DNA of 64,000 nucleotides from Lunatibacter salilacus (GTDB lineage: Bacteria; Bacteroidota; Bacteroidia; Cytophagales; Cyclobacteriaceae). The DNA lies in assembly GCF_009797935.1 (NCBI RefSeq), contig NZ_VOLC01000005.1:124001-188000 (forward strand), written 5' to 3'. Positions 16,705 through 26,639 of the stretch are shown piece after piece. Both the position numbers and the translations under genes were made by a program. Each line of letters begins with the position of its first letter. The first letter of the stretch is position 1. The notes beneath the pieces were generated by a model. It saw only the letters and a list, made by a program, of their open reading frames with translations, made no database searches and was not told the origin of the DNA.

Positions 16705-19700
16705 TCACTCTACTTTACGAATATAAGCAAGCAAGTCTGCCATTTCCTGGTGGGAAATGTTTTGTTCAAGTCCAGAAGGCATGGCAGACATATCCAATAC
16801 TTTCAGTGATTTGATATCTGTTCTTGAAATGCTCTGCTCGATTCCCCCGGAATTTATAAGGGTAATCGCAGCAGGAGTTTCAGAACCAATAAGGCCCTGT
16901 TGCACATCTCCGTTATGCAATTCTACTACCCAAAGATCGTATCCGTCGGCAATAGAGCGGTTTGGATCTATGATGTCAGTCAGAATATTGGCGGGTCTCC
17001 TATTTTTCAGTGAAGATAGATCGGGGCCAAAAGCAAGGCCCAAATCTTCGCCCATTTTGTGGCAGATGGCACAATTGGCTTGAAAGACAATTTTACCGTC
17101 CTCCATAGAGCCCTTTAGCTCAAGAGCGGCCTGATAGTCACTGATCATCGCTTCACTTTCACCTTCCTTTCGTGTCAACAACTGACGCGCATATACCCGT
17201 AGACTTTCTTCTTTATTGGCCATCAGGCTTACACTTCTTCTCCATCCGATATTCGAAGGTTGGATTAGTCCGTCATTAATGGCATCTAATAGAACCTTTG
17301 TGCGTTCCGGGTTTTGCATCAGTGCGCTAATTGCTTCATCCCGAACCCCGGGAGTGAAATTAGACCATTTTTTCAACACAATTTGAGAAACTGTCTCATC
17401 ATCCATTTTACCTATGGCCTTAAACGCTGATAATTGTACAGGCATGGGTTCCTTGGAGTCAATTAAGGCAACAAGCAGGTCTTTATGTGGCTCTGTTTCT
17501 TTCAAGGCCATAAAATCCACTCCCAGACTTCTTTGTTCTGGGGATAGGGAAGTAGTTTCCGCCAGGCCTTTGGCTTTTTTCAATGCCTCCTTATTTCTAG
17601 CGTTATCACTTAAGCCAGTCACTTGCAATATTTGCAAGGATCCCTGTCTTACCGCTATTGATGAATGATTGAAGCAGCTTTCTACCAATAAATTCTCAGT
17701 GACGGCGTCTTTCACGGTGACTTTCTTGGACCTAAGCCCCAAAGCAAGACCCCTAAGCAGGGGAACCTGCCAATGAAAATCCTTTTCAGAACCTGCTTTT
17801 GTAGCGCTTTTGACTAAGGACGTAATAGCATCTGACTGTTGGCTAGCCCCAATCATTGCGCCCAGCTTCTGGACTAATTGGCCATAGGCAGGTATTTCCT
17901 GATTAAAATTTGCCAATACACCATCCAGTAAATTCCGGCTCTGCTCAAACGGAGCAGACAATGCAGCAACCTGTACCCAGTGGTCCTCTATATCCTGAAA
18001 TAAGAGATCCTTCCTTACTCGGGCGGCTCGTTCGTCGTCCAAAAACCCCAGGGTACACAGCAATTGAAAGCGGACTTTGGCATTTGTATCTTTGGACGAT
18101 TCTAATAAAGCCTCAGCTAAACCGGGGGAGGTATGAAGATGTAACTCAGCCAACTTAACCGCATTCTCTCGAATTCCCGCTTCAGGGTCTTTCAATGCCT
18201 TAAGGATAAGATCATCTTCCAACATATCCATGCCCTGTAGAGTCCATAGCGCGTGTAATCTCCCCATCGGGGACTCCATGTTTTGAGCCATCCGAACTAA
18301 CGGTTCTTTAAGTGTTTGGGATTTTCTGTCCACAATAAGGCGCTGGGCATTCCTTCGCCACCAACTGTTTTCATGCGCCAGAAACCCTACAAGTGCCTCA
18401 TCGGAGGAATCTCCTAGATCAAGCTTGTCGGACCATTCGAGGGTTTTAGAACCGGTAGGTGTGACTCTATAAATCCTCCCCTGATCCGTTCCATTGTATA
18501 GGGCTCCCGAATTAACCACATCCTCAGCCATCCATTCCGGATGCTCGATGATTTGTCGGTAGTAATCTAGAATGTATAAAGCTCCATCGGGACCCACATA
18601 CATGTTAACTGGCCTAAACCATGAATCGGTAGATGCCAGGAATTCCTTTTCGGCATGTTGCCGGGATGCCACAAACCCAGTACCCTTATCACTTAGAAAG
18701 TCCACATGGACAATATTGCTTACCGGTTCTGCTACAAATAGTGCGTTGTCGAACGTGGAAGGAAAGCCCGCACCCAAATAGGCTGTTAGACCACAGGCTG
18801 ATGTCATTACCCCCAGATCCGTCAACAGTTGATGTTGTGGATCAACTGTTATAGGAAACACCTCAGCCGCACTTCCATGATCTGAAACGGATTGAGTTAC
18901 CTCTGTTACCACCAAATAGGGGTTTCTATCCAAATAGGTCGCAGAGATTACGTCCTGAATCACATGGTTGCTGTTGTTGACCAAGAAACGGTGCCCCCAT
19001 CGGTCCTCGGTATGCCCAAACTGGGTTCTGCTTCCCAACAGTTCCAATTCAAAGGTAGCGGGTTTGAACCGGATGCTTCTTCCACCAGCGTTTTGGGGCA
19101 AGCGTACGCCATTTGGGTTCTGGGGGAAGTGGACTTCACTTCCCCTGTCCCCAAACATATCCTCATAAATCGTTGTAGTCACCGCAGGTTCATGACCGAT
19201 GTATATCCAATTGTCCAATCCCAACTTTGGGCTGTTCACATTGTGCTGTGGGTTGGAAAGTGCGAAGCCTGTCAGAAGAATTTCCTTCTTGTCTGCCCGA
19301 CCGTCACCATCAATGTCTTCGAGGTAATACACATGGGGGGGATCGGTTACGATCACACCGTTTTTCCAACGCATAATCCCAGTCGGCATGATCAGGCTGT
19401 CCGCAAAGAGAACACTCTTATCCATAATTCCATCATTGTTGGTATCAGAAAGCAGCTTAATTTTACCCGATCCGCTAACATCGAGTGGATAACCGTGCAT
19501 TTCTACAACATATAGCCTTCCGTGTTCATCAATTACCATATCGACCGGATCTGCAATAAGGGGTTCTCCCGCTATCAGTTCTATTTGAAAACCTTCTTCT
19601 AGTTCAAAGGTGGAAAGTGCGTTTTCAAGTGTTCTTTCCTGCGTGGGTGACTGGTTTTGACAACCCATCGCAACGAGTAATAAGGCTGCGATAACTAGAT

Positions 19701-19761
19701 TGGTACTTTTTGCTATTATCCTGTACAATTGAAGTCGTTGGTAAATCTGTGAAACAATCAT
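16705..19761 (-). CDS. PVC-type haem-binding lipoprotein (beta-propeller, HEAT repeats, cytochrome c)
   Basis: This is a 1018-residue exported redox protein with lipobox Cys34 (VAMGC). An N-terminal beta-propeller dehydrogenase-like domain (FQIELIAGEPLIADPVDM; KLGLDNWIYIGHEP) is followed by armadillo/HEAT-type helical repeats (about 460-840). The C-terminal c-type haem domain has a CAICH site (897-901) and a probable distal methionine in MPSGLEQ. The family was first noted in Planctomycetes-Verrucomicrobia-Chlamydiae and is thought to oxidise sugars or alcohols and pass electrons to a cytochrome chain. It follows SusD by 37 bases and precedes the two ceramidase-domain genes, suggesting that oxidation and hydrolysis of the captured substrate are coupled. 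Confidence 0.93.
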   Translation of the reverse strand: MIVSQIYQRLQLYRIIAKSTNLVIAALLLVAMGCQNQSPTQERTLENALSTFELEEGFQIELIAGEPLIADPVDMVIDEHGRLYVVEMHGYPLDVSGSGKIKLLSDTNNDGIMDKSVLFADSLIMPTGIMRWKNGVIVTDPPHVYYLEDIDGDGRADKKEILLTGFALSNPQHNVNSPKLGLDNWIYIGHEPAVTTTIYEDMFGDRGSEVHFPQNPNGVRLPQNAGGRSIRFKPATFELELLGSRTQFGHTEDRWGHRFLVNNSNHVIQDVISATYLDRNPYLVVTEVTQSVSDHGSAAEVFPITVDPQHQLLTDLGVMTSACGLTAYLGAGFPSTFDNALFVAEPVSNIVHVDFLSDKGTGFVASRQHAEKEFLASTDSWFRPVNMYVGPDGALYILDYYRQIIEHPEWMAEDVVNSGALYNGTDQGRIYRVTPTGSKTLEWSDKLDLGDSSDEALVGFLAHENSWWRRNAQRLIVDRKSQTLKEPLVRMAQNMESPMGRLHALWTLQGMDMLEDDLILKALKDPEAGIRENAVKLAELHLHTSPGLAEALLESSKDTNAKVRFQLLCTLGFLDDERAARVRKDLLFQDIEDHWVQVAALSAPFEQSRNLLDGVLANFNQEIPAYGQLVQKLGAMIGASQQSDAITSLVKSATKAGSEKDFHWQVPLLRGLALGLRSKKVTVKDAVTENLLVESCFNHSSIAVRQGSLQILQVTGLSDNARNKEALKKAKGLAETTSLSPEQRSLGVDFMALKETEPHKDLLVALIDSKEPMPVQLSAFKAIGKMDDETVSQIVLKKWSNFTPGVRDEAISALMQNPERTKVLLDAINDGLIQPSNIGWRRSVSLMANKEESLRVYARQLLTRKEGESEAMISDYQAALELKGSMEDGKIVFQANCAICHKMGEDLGLAFGPDLSSLKNRRPANILTDIIDPNRSIADGYDLWVVELHNGDVQQGLIGSETPAAITLINSGGIEQSISRTDIKSLKVLDMSAMPSGLEQNISHQEMADLLAYIRKVE

Positions 19762-19798
19762 TTTTATTTTCAGCCATCAAATTACACATTTTTTAGAA

Positions 19799-21373
19799 TT
19801 AATCTACATCCCACCACAATGGGGTATATATACTGTCTTCACCACCTAAGTATTCGCTAATAGCTTGATTTACTGCGCTTTGACTACTATTAGTAATAGA
19901 TGTGGGATAAGTAATTCGCTTGATAAAGGTTCCTCCGGAAAATTCGCTGTAGTTGACGGCAATTGGATATAGTTTGGGATATCCGGTCCTTCTAAACTCG
20001 GACCAGGCCTCTTGACCATCCGGATAGATAGCTATCCATTTCTGGGTAATGATTCGCTCAAGTTTTCGTTCAAATGTGTCGCTTTCCTCCCATTTTACGG
20101 TAATATCGGTTGTAGGATCAATATTGTTGACGGGATTATAAACATCAACATAGGGCAACTGTGTCCCAGTATTATTGTCCAAATAGGCATCCACTCCTCC
20201 TACACCATAAGCGTTAAAAGACACTCGTATTCCCTCTTCATAAAAATCCTTGGCAGAGCCTCCCATATTCCAACCACGAAGGGCTCCTTCCGCCCGAAGG
20301 AAATAACTTTCTGCCACATCCATCAGTTTTACATACGGGTTATTGAAAAAATTCACTTGGGAATAGCCGATGTAAGGTTGGCTTCCAAATATCGCTCCCG
20401 ATCTTACACCTTTAATTTGTCCACCTAATGCAGCATCCGATGCTGGCACGGCAAATTCATTTATACGAGGATCATTAAAACCGCCAAGCAGCGTTTCGAC
20501 CATAGCATTGATTCTAGTTTCTTGCCAAGCCGCAGTTATTGTTTCCAGTGGATGAATGGTTCCGGTCGACATTTCAAAAGATCCATCGCCCGACATAAGT
20601 ACCCCGTCTGAAACGGCAGCCTCCGCCTCCATTTTTGCCCTTACCGGATCAACTTTTGAAATTCTTATAGCTAGTCTTAGTCTTAAGGTGTTAGCCACCC
20701 GAACCCAAATCGCGTAATCTCCCCCATATCTGGATCTATCAAATTTCGCATATCTTATCTGATCAGCTGTTGGATTCTCCTCCTCGGCTGCTTTTAATAT
20801 ATCCACCGCTTCTTTTAATTCTTTGAAAAAGATATCATAGGAATCCTCCACTGAATCAAAAGCAACATCACTGGATTCTCCATACCTGGAGTAGGGAATT
20901 GGTCCAAACACATCAGCCAGACGATGCCCCGCAAAGGTTTTAAAAATAATCCCCAGAGAGTACAGGTCGGGATATAAGGTGTCAAAATTCTTCTTTTTCA
21001 TCATTACCCATTGGTCGAGTACTTTCTGGGAAGGGACTGCCCATATCTGGCTGTTCCAGCTATCCACCATGACATAGGTTCCTGTATTTCGATTGTCGAA
21101 AAAGGGAGAAGGTAAACTCATGTACCCGCCATAATTATCCGCATTGAGATTTTGCTGCATTTCAAACCGCCAAGTGGTAAGCACATCAACAACACCGAGT
21201 TGCATACCGGGGAGGGAAACCCCACCTTCATTGGCATCATGTCGCAGCAATTCGTCGGTAATTAGCTTTTGGTCGACATTTATCTCCTGCAAGTAGTCCA
21301 TGCAGGATGTCAAAAATAAACCAAAGAATAGGAGGAAGGAAACTGATTTATATTTTAGATTAATTTTTTTCAT
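19799..21373 (-). CDS. SusD-like (SusD/RagB) outer-membrane lipoprotein
   Basis: This 524-residue lipoprotein has its signal peptide ending at LTSC (Cys24) and then MDYLQEINVDQKLI. The architecture resembles the SusD-like group 2 family (PF12771-like): KFDRSRYGGDYAIWVRVANT and LRLAIRISKVDPVRAKMEA in the helical core, then EAWSEFRRTGYPKL near residue 465. It is the surface lid for the upstream SusC, which ends 58 bases before it. The group is usually found with STN-containing SusC proteins under ECF sigma control, as here. The ligand is unknown. Confidence 0.93.
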   Translation of the reverse strand: MKKINLKYKSVSFLLFFGLFLTSCMDYLQEINVDQKLITDELLRHDANEGGVSLPGMQLGVVDVLTTWRFEMQQNLNADNYGGYMSLPSPFFDNRNTGTYVMVDSWNSQIWAVPSQKVLDQWVMMKKKNFDTLYPDLYSLGIIFKTFAGHRLADVFGPIPYSRYGESSDVAFDSVEDSYDIFFKELKEAVDILKAAEEENPTADQIRYAKFDRSRYGGDYAIWVRVANTLRLRLAIRISKVDPVRAKMEAEAAVSDGVLMSGDGSFEMSTGTIHPLETITAAWQETRINAMVETLLGGFNDPRINEFAVPASDAALGGQIKGVRSGAIFGSQPYIGYSQVNFFNNPYVKLMDVAESYFLRAEGALRGWNMGGSAKDFYEEGIRVSFNAYGVGGVDAYLDNNTGTQLPYVDVYNPVNNIDPTTDITVKWEESDTFERKLERIITQKWIAIYPDGQEAWSEFRRTGYPKLYPIAVNYSEFSGGTFIKRITYPTSITNSSQSAVNQAISEYLGGEDSIYTPLWWDVD

Positions 21374-21431
21374 GATTTCAAGAGTTAAATGATTAGTAAG
21401 ACGACACAGGAATGCGTGTTATATGATTGCG

Positions 21432-24400
21432 TCAAAATATTGCTCTCAAACTTACTCCATATGACCGTGTCTGCGGCTGGCTAAATGATGCTATCCCTTC
21501 TGAAGTGGGGGATGTATTCACACTGATTTCAGGATCAAATGGGGCATTCTTATACAGAAAAAACAAATTCCTACCTACTAATGACAGATTTAGTTCTTTA
21601 AAGAAATTGGATGTAATTGGGATCTTATAGCCAAATTGAAACTCCCTTAACCGGATGTTGGTAGCGTCATAGTAATATTCAGAAGCAACCGCTGTGGCAC
21701 CAGCGCCCGTTTGATTTAGGTAAAATTCCTTGGCATCAACCATTTCACCATTCACCATTACACCTCCGTTGTCCCTTGCCTCACCAGTGCGCTTTGAAAG
21801 CCCCTTGTAATCCAACCATACTTCTGTTCGGTTTACAACTCCACCCCCAAATCGGCTATCAATCAAAAATGAGAATGTAAAATTGTTGTAAGAAAATGAA
21901 TTGTTGAAGCCAGCGAGAAAGTCAGGGTTGGCATTTCCTATAAACTGGTCTGGATTTTGGGAAACTAATGGAATACCGTTATCATTGGTCAATAGGACAC
22001 CGTTTTCATCGCGCTGATAAACCCTGCCATACATGTCTCCAAAAGCCGCATAATTTCCATCAATCGGCCTCGTAAGAAAAATGGAAACCAATCTACTCTG
22101 ATTAAAACTCGTCAATACGAAACGCTCAGCCTGCAATAAGTCACTTAGCTGTCTGATTTGGTTTCTATTGTGAGAAAAATTAACTGTCGAATTCCATCTG
22201 ACTTTTCCCAAAGTAGAATTGTAGCTTAAAATGCCTTCAAATCCCTTATTTCTTATTATTCCGCCATTGATCCAAAAATTGGAGGCTCCTGCCCCTGCCG
22301 GTGCCTGAATTTGAAAGACCTGATCATAGGTCGTGGCATTATAATAGTTTATATTAAAGCTTAACTTGTCGTTCAGAAACCTCATTTCCGCACCAAATTC
22401 ATAGGACTTTGTTCGCTCCGGGTTAAGATTTATAGTATCATTCCCGTCAAAAAATGGCAGGGTACCTCTTGCATTTATATTACCATTATTGTCCAAGGAC
22501 ATTGGCGGGTTCCAGCTTGCGATTCCAAACGGAAGGCTGTTTCCCACTTCAGCAAAGGAAGCGGTTAATTTGGCAAAGGTCAAAAACCCAGTTGCTGATG
22601 ACCCCATTCGTCCAGATACATCTTTCAGTACATAGGAGAGTCCGACAGATGGATAAAAGAAAGGTTGTGAAACTGTCGAACTCCATTCGTTTCTACCTGT
22701 AACGTCAAGGTATAATTTATCCCTGTATCCCAGTGTCAGGTTTCCGAATGCGGCTTGTGTGACGTTTTTTCTTAGGCCTTCACTTTTATTGAAAGGCCCG
22801 TTTAAGGCAAATACAGAGAAATAATTGGGAAATGTAAGAGAGGTAGGAACCGTGCTGGACAGGTTCAAACTTGAGCTCGTGGTTTCCCGATTACTGAATC
22901 CCAAGGTACCTGCTAAGTTAAAATCGGAGCCTAAATTCTTATTACCAATTAAAAGCAAGTCCGAATAAATATTTTCGGTATTGTTTCTTCCAATTCCATA
23001 CCCGCCATTTGGTCCCGCTACCGTAGCCTGAGTAGAAGCGAAGTGTCGAAACTCAGATTTATCATCAATCTTGTCATAGGTGATTCTTCCCTGTAAATCC
23101 AACCAACTGAAAAGTTCATATTTGGCAGTTAATGCGGAAATTAAATGATCCCTTATAAAATCCCGCTGATTTCTGTGCTGTACCCAGTAAGGATTCTGGT
23201 TTGGAAATGTTTCGTTCCGTATATATGGCCAATTTTGCACATTCATTGCACGGACAGGGTCCCATACTTCAAAATTATCCCTATCATATTTGGAGAAGTC
23301 ATCTCCAACGGGAAATGAATATATTCCAGGTAGTGCGCTATAACCACCTGCTGAATTTTGATTGTAAATTTCCTGATTTGTATAATTAATTGACCCATCT
23401 ATGGACAATCTGTCATCAAAAAACTGAGAAGTTAGCCTAACCGTAAAATTATTTTGCTTTAGGTCGTTTTCTGGAAGAATTCCATTGGCCTTCGTGTTTG
23501 AGTAGGACATGTACAATTGACCTATCTCGCTGCCACTTGAGAAAGCAAGGGAATTGATAAGGGTCGTCCCTGGCTGGAAAAATTCTTTCAAATGTCGGTC
23601 ACTTCCGTTATTAATCCGTTCCCCCCAACTATCGTTGAAATTGGGATCGGTCTGTCCATATGAGGTTTGAAGCTGGGGAAGGTCTACGGCGTTTTCCACA
23701 GTCAAATTGGACGAAAATTCAACGGTGGAAACACCGCGTTTCCCTTTTTTGGTGTTGACTAATATCACCCCGTTAGCTGCTTCACTTCCATATAATGCCG
23801 CAGCCGAAGCTCCCTTTAATATTTGGATACTTTCTATATCTTCTGGATTGTAATTGGACAGGATATCTGTACCACCAACCATTGGAACACCATTTAATAC
23901 AAATAAGGGCTCACTGTTTCCTGTGAGTGATTTGTTACCTCTTAGCAAGATTCTGGGAGCACTCCCAGGCCCAAAATTACCTTTAGTGATAACAGCACCA
24001 GCCACTTTTCCCGCCAAGGTATTCATAAAGTTCGGATCTTTTACCCGCAAAGCTTCCTCAGGAGATACTTTTTGGGTGGCATAGGTAATGCTTTTCGGGT
24101 CCTTCTCAACACCCAATGCCGTCACGACTACTTCGCTCAGACTTTGTACATCCTCCTCTAAAACGAGATCAATAATTGATCTTCCACTCACCGCCACTTC
24201 CTGCGAAATAAACCCGATAGAGGAAAATACCAATACTGTATTGGTGCCATCAGTAATATCCAATTTGTATTTTCCATCTACATCTGTCACGGTACCCAAA
24301 GATGTACCCTTGACCAATACTGTAACACCAGGGAGAGAAACCCCGTCGGAGGTAGTTACAGTCCCAGTTATTGAAATCCTTGGAACTACAGTAATTATAG

Positions 24401-24785
24401 GTTTGAAATTTTTAATCTCGTAGAAATACTGGTTTAAAACAATCTGTTTGCCTATTACCTGGTATTTAATATTATTTCTTTCAAAAAGTAGATCGAGAAT
24501 ATAACTGAGTTCCCGATCCTCAATCTTCAGTGAAAAATTTTCACTGGATCTTATAATACTCGCATTATAAGCAAATTTAACATCTGCTGCTTGCTCTATA
24601 ACCTTCAACACCTCCTTGAAGGGCTTGTTTTGAATATTTAACGAAATTTGGGTTTTAAGTATATTCTGTGCACTTGTCGGTCCACCAAATGAAACTCCAG
24701 TAACTATCAATAGAACTGCCAGTTGAATTAAGGAAATTCTCATTATTTTTTTAAATAATGCTCTGTGTTGTAATTGAATTTTCAT
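21432..24785 (-). CDS. SusC/RagA transporter with N-terminal STN signalling domain
   Basis: This 1117-residue outer-membrane transporter has a signal segment (to SFGGPTSAQ) followed by a secretin/TonB N-terminal (STN) domain at about 45-115 (FKEVLKVIEQAADVKFAYN). A carboxypeptidase-regulatory-like domain (GTVTTSDGVSLPGVTVLVKG) and the plug (SLSEVVVTALGVEKD; IQILKGASAAALYGSEAANG) come next. The barrel ends SYGVSLRAIF. STN domains contact a FecR anti-sigma factor through the periplasm, so this transporter probably reports ligand arrival to the sigma factor encoded just upstream. The fecR gene lies 157 bases upstream, with a hairpin in the gap. Confidence 0.95.
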   Translation of the reverse strand: MKIQLQHRALFKKIMRISLIQLAVLLIVTGVSFGGPTSAQNILKTQISLNIQNKPFKEVLKVIEQAADVKFAYNASIIRSSENFSLKIEDRELSYILDLLFERNNIKYQVIGKQIVLNQYFYEIKNFKPIITVVPRISITGTVTTSDGVSLPGVTVLVKGTSLGTVTDVDGKYKLDITDGTNTVLVFSSIGFISQEVAVSGRSIIDLVLEEDVQSLSEVVVTALGVEKDPKSITYATQKVSPEEALRVKDPNFMNTLAGKVAGAVITKGNFGPGSAPRILLRGNKSLTGNSEPLFVLNGVPMVGGTDILSNYNPEDIESIQILKGASAAALYGSEAANGVILVNTKKGKRGVSTVEFSSNLTVENAVDLPQLQTSYGQTDPNFNDSWGERINNGSDRHLKEFFQPGTTLINSLAFSSGSEIGQLYMSYSNTKANGILPENDLKQNNFTVRLTSQFFDDRLSIDGSINYTNQEIYNQNSAGGYSALPGIYSFPVGDDFSKYDRDNFEVWDPVRAMNVQNWPYIRNETFPNQNPYWVQHRNQRDFIRDHLISALTAKYELFSWLDLQGRITYDKIDDKSEFRHFASTQATVAGPNGGYGIGRNNTENIYSDLLLIGNKNLGSDFNLAGTLGFSNRETTSSSLNLSSTVPTSLTFPNYFSVFALNGPFNKSEGLRKNVTQAAFGNLTLGYRDKLYLDVTGRNEWSSTVSQPFFYPSVGLSYVLKDVSGRMGSSATGFLTFAKLTASFAEVGNSLPFGIASWNPPMSLDNNGNINARGTLPFFDGNDTINLNPERTKSYEFGAEMRFLNDKLSFNINYYNATTYDQVFQIQAPAGAGASNFWINGGIIRNKGFEGILSYNSTLGKVRWNSTVNFSHNRNQIRQLSDLLQAERFVLTSFNQSRLVSIFLTRPIDGNYAAFGDMYGRVYQRDENGVLLTNDNGIPLVSQNPDQFIGNANPDFLAGFNNSFSYNNFTFSFLIDSRFGGGVVNRTEVWLDYKGLSKRTGEARDNGGVMVNGEMVDAKEFYLNQTGAGATAVASEYYYDATNIRLREFQFGYKIPITSNFFKELNLSLVGRNLFFLYKNAPFDPEISVNTSPTSEGIASFSQPQTRSYGVSLRAIF

Positions 24786-24871
24786 ACATTTGTAAAGTTT
24801 TTGTTGAAATAAATTTTTAGCAAATACTTCCCCTTTAGGTTCTAAAACCTATCACTCAGGGATTACATTTA

Positions 24872-24900
24872 GGTCAAAAGTGGCTCCAACACTTTTGGCC
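24872..24900. promoter_or_regulatory. Hairpin between fecR and susC
   Basis: GGTCAAAAGTG (24872-24882) and CACTTTTGGCC (24890-24900) form a stem of about 11 bp (one mismatch) with a 7-base loop. A T-rich run follows on the plus strand, whereas on the transcribed minus strand there is no clear U-tract. It may act as an mRNA processing or stability element separating fecR from susC expression. It is not a convincing terminator for the minus-strand genes. Confidence 0.45.
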
Positions 24901-24942
24901 TTTTGTTTTAATTACATCGTTTTTTTCTTATACGTTTTTGTT

Positions 24943-25938
24943 TTAGGGGTTACATCCAGATCCGTTTATTTCTATATTTTGGTTGTTAATTGTATAGGTG
25001 GCGTTAATTGATTTCGCCAGTATCTCCAGACAAATCTCCAAAGGTTCTTCTGTAAGATCAGCGGTAATCAGGCAGTTATTCATCCCACTGTTTTTAAGAA
25101 TTATTTGCTTGTCATACAAATCGCTTAGCGTTGTTACTATTTGCTGCAATGGTACTTCGATAAACACCAAATTTGGAGGTGTAACCTGTGTGATTGGTGT
25201 GGAATCAATTGTATTGATAGCAATTAACGAGTCCAATTTTTGATTATAGATAATTTTTTGACTTGGGATTAATATGATATCCTTACTTATTCCCGATAAT
25301 TGTCTCACAGATACCAACACCTTTCCAGTAACCACCTCCACTTCCTGTGAGTTGTGACCTTTATAAGCTTTGATAGAAAAACTCGTACCCAATACCTTTG
25401 TAGTAATATTGGGAGAATGTATGATAAATGGTTTTATTGAATCCTTGGCAATATCAAAGAAAGCTTCCCCTACAAGATTTACCTCCCTTGTATTTCCCAT
25501 AAATTTATTCGGATATTCCAACTGGCTGTCGCCTTTCAGCTTGACAATACTCCCATCGGAAAGGAAGACAGTCGAGAACTCTGGGTTTATAACTTTTTCC
25601 TCAGGAGTTGCTTGTCTGTAGATTTGGTTTAACTGTAACCCCAAGAAAGCTAGCCCTATCAATATAATGGCTGCAAGCTTTCGGATAACACTCCGATGAA
25701 TAATCCATTTCCGTGCATCATCGCCAGTTTTGTTTTCGAATTCTTTTTGGTCGATTTTATCTGAAATATTGGCCCATAGCTTACGTTCCAGGGAGTTTAT
25801 ATCCTGAACTTTTACAACATCCTCTTTATCAAGATTGCTGTACCATTCCTCAACAAATTGACTTTCTGTCTCCGTGCATTCACCTAGGCGATACTTTTTC
25901 AATAATTGTTGAAACGCTGTATTTTCCAATAGGTCCAA
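24943..25938 (-). CDS. FecR family anti-sigma factor
   Basis: This 331-residue inner-membrane regulator has a cytoplasmic N-terminal sigma-binding segment (FQQLLKKYRLGECTETESQF) and one membrane helix (IRKLAAIILIGLAFLGLQL, about 82-100). The periplasmic FecR domain follows (FSTVFLSDGSIVKLKGDSQL; AFFDIAKDSIKPFIIHSPN). The C-terminal DUF4974-like domain (FIEVPLQQIVTTLSDLY) is the part expected to meet the SusC STN domain. It would hold the ECF sigma factor until the transporter binds its ligand. It sits between the sigma gene (143 bases upstream) and susC, the standard Bacteroidota order. Confidence 0.95.
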   Translation of the reverse strand: MDLLENTAFQQLLKKYRLGECTETESQFVEEWYSNLDKEDVVKVQDINSLERKLWANISDKIDQKEFENKTGDDARKWIIHRSVIRKLAAIILIGLAFLGLQLNQIYRQATPEEKVINPEFSTVFLSDGSIVKLKGDSQLEYPNKFMGNTREVNLVGEAFFDIAKDSIKPFIIHSPNITTKVLGTSFSIKAYKGHNSQEVEVVTGKVLVSVRQLSGISKDIILIPSQKIIYNQKLDSLIAINTIDSTPITQVTPPNLVFIEVPLQQIVTTLSDLYDKQIILKNSGMNNCLITADLTEEPLEICLEILAKSINATYTINNQNIEINGSGCNP

Positions 25939-26081
25939 TCGAATTTATAATGTAATCACCTCGAATATTGCTTATATCTATTAAGTCAGATAAGAAGAAC
26001 TTTGGTACTATACTAAACTGAAAAAAATTAAGATAATAAAAAAAAAATCCATAGGATCATACTCTGGACCCTTATTTTCAT

Positions 26082-26639
26082 TCAGTTATACACAAGAGTA
26101 AAAATAAAAGCTGAGATTATATATCCGTGAATCAAATGAGCTTTAAGCATTCTTAACGCTTTACTTATTTGGTTTTTTACGGTTTGCTGGGATATGTCAA
26201 GCCTTTCAGCAATTTCTGAGATGGAAAGGTTGTCATTCCTGCTAAGTAGGAAAACATGTTTCACCTTTGGAGAAAGCTTCTCCAACCCAATTTCAAATTC
26301 CCGCTGGACTTCATTGTACACAACCATTTCTTCAGTTGTGTTATCATGCCGTTTACAATTGGCACTTACATAGCTTGAGTAATTTTTTCGGACGCATTTT
26401 GATTCGTATAGGTTAATGATCTTATACTTCAATGCAGAAAAAAGATATGCTTTTAACGTAGTATGAATGTGCAGGCTATGCCTTTTAATCCATATTGAAA
26501 CAAATAAGTCTTGGATTATATCCTCAGCTTCTTCCTGAACGGAAACCTTCCTCACTGCTATTTGTAAAAGATTCAGCCAGTATCTCTGATAAATTTCATT
26601 AAATGCCTCTCTGTCCCCTTTATTAATAAGGATCAACAA
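26082..26639 (-). CDS. ECF-type RNA polymerase sigma-70 factor
   Basis: This ECF sigma factor has about 185 residues or slightly more. Region 2 is visible as AFNEIYQRYWLNLLQIAVRK, EEAEDIIQDLFVSIWIKRH and TLKAYLFSALKYKIIN. Region 4 is LSISEIAERLDISQQTVKNQ. It belongs to the Bacteroidota FecI-like group that controls susCD or siderophore operons and would be released by the adjacent FecR. The start is uncertain. The first usual start is TTG at 26639, but the frame is open upstream to a TAA and encodes IKSYKSHSDDELL, which matches the normal N-terminus of the family. No ATG or GTG is available there, so an ATT at 26672 may be used. Confidence 0.92.
   Translation of the reverse strand: MLILINKGDREAFNEIYQRYWLNLLQIAVRKVSVQEEAEDIIQDLFVSIWIKRHSLHIHTTLKAYLFSALKYKIINLYESKCVRKNYSSYVSANCKRHDNTTEEMVVYNEVQREFEIGLEKLSPKVKHVFLLSRNDNLSISEIAERLDISQQTVKNQISKALRMLKAHLIHGYIISAFIFTLVYN

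Noticed and set aside
18892-19515. 207-codon open frame antisense to the PVC-type haem protein gene
   Set aside because: It lies wholly within the propeller-coding region, has no recognisable domain and reads like the complement of coding DNA.
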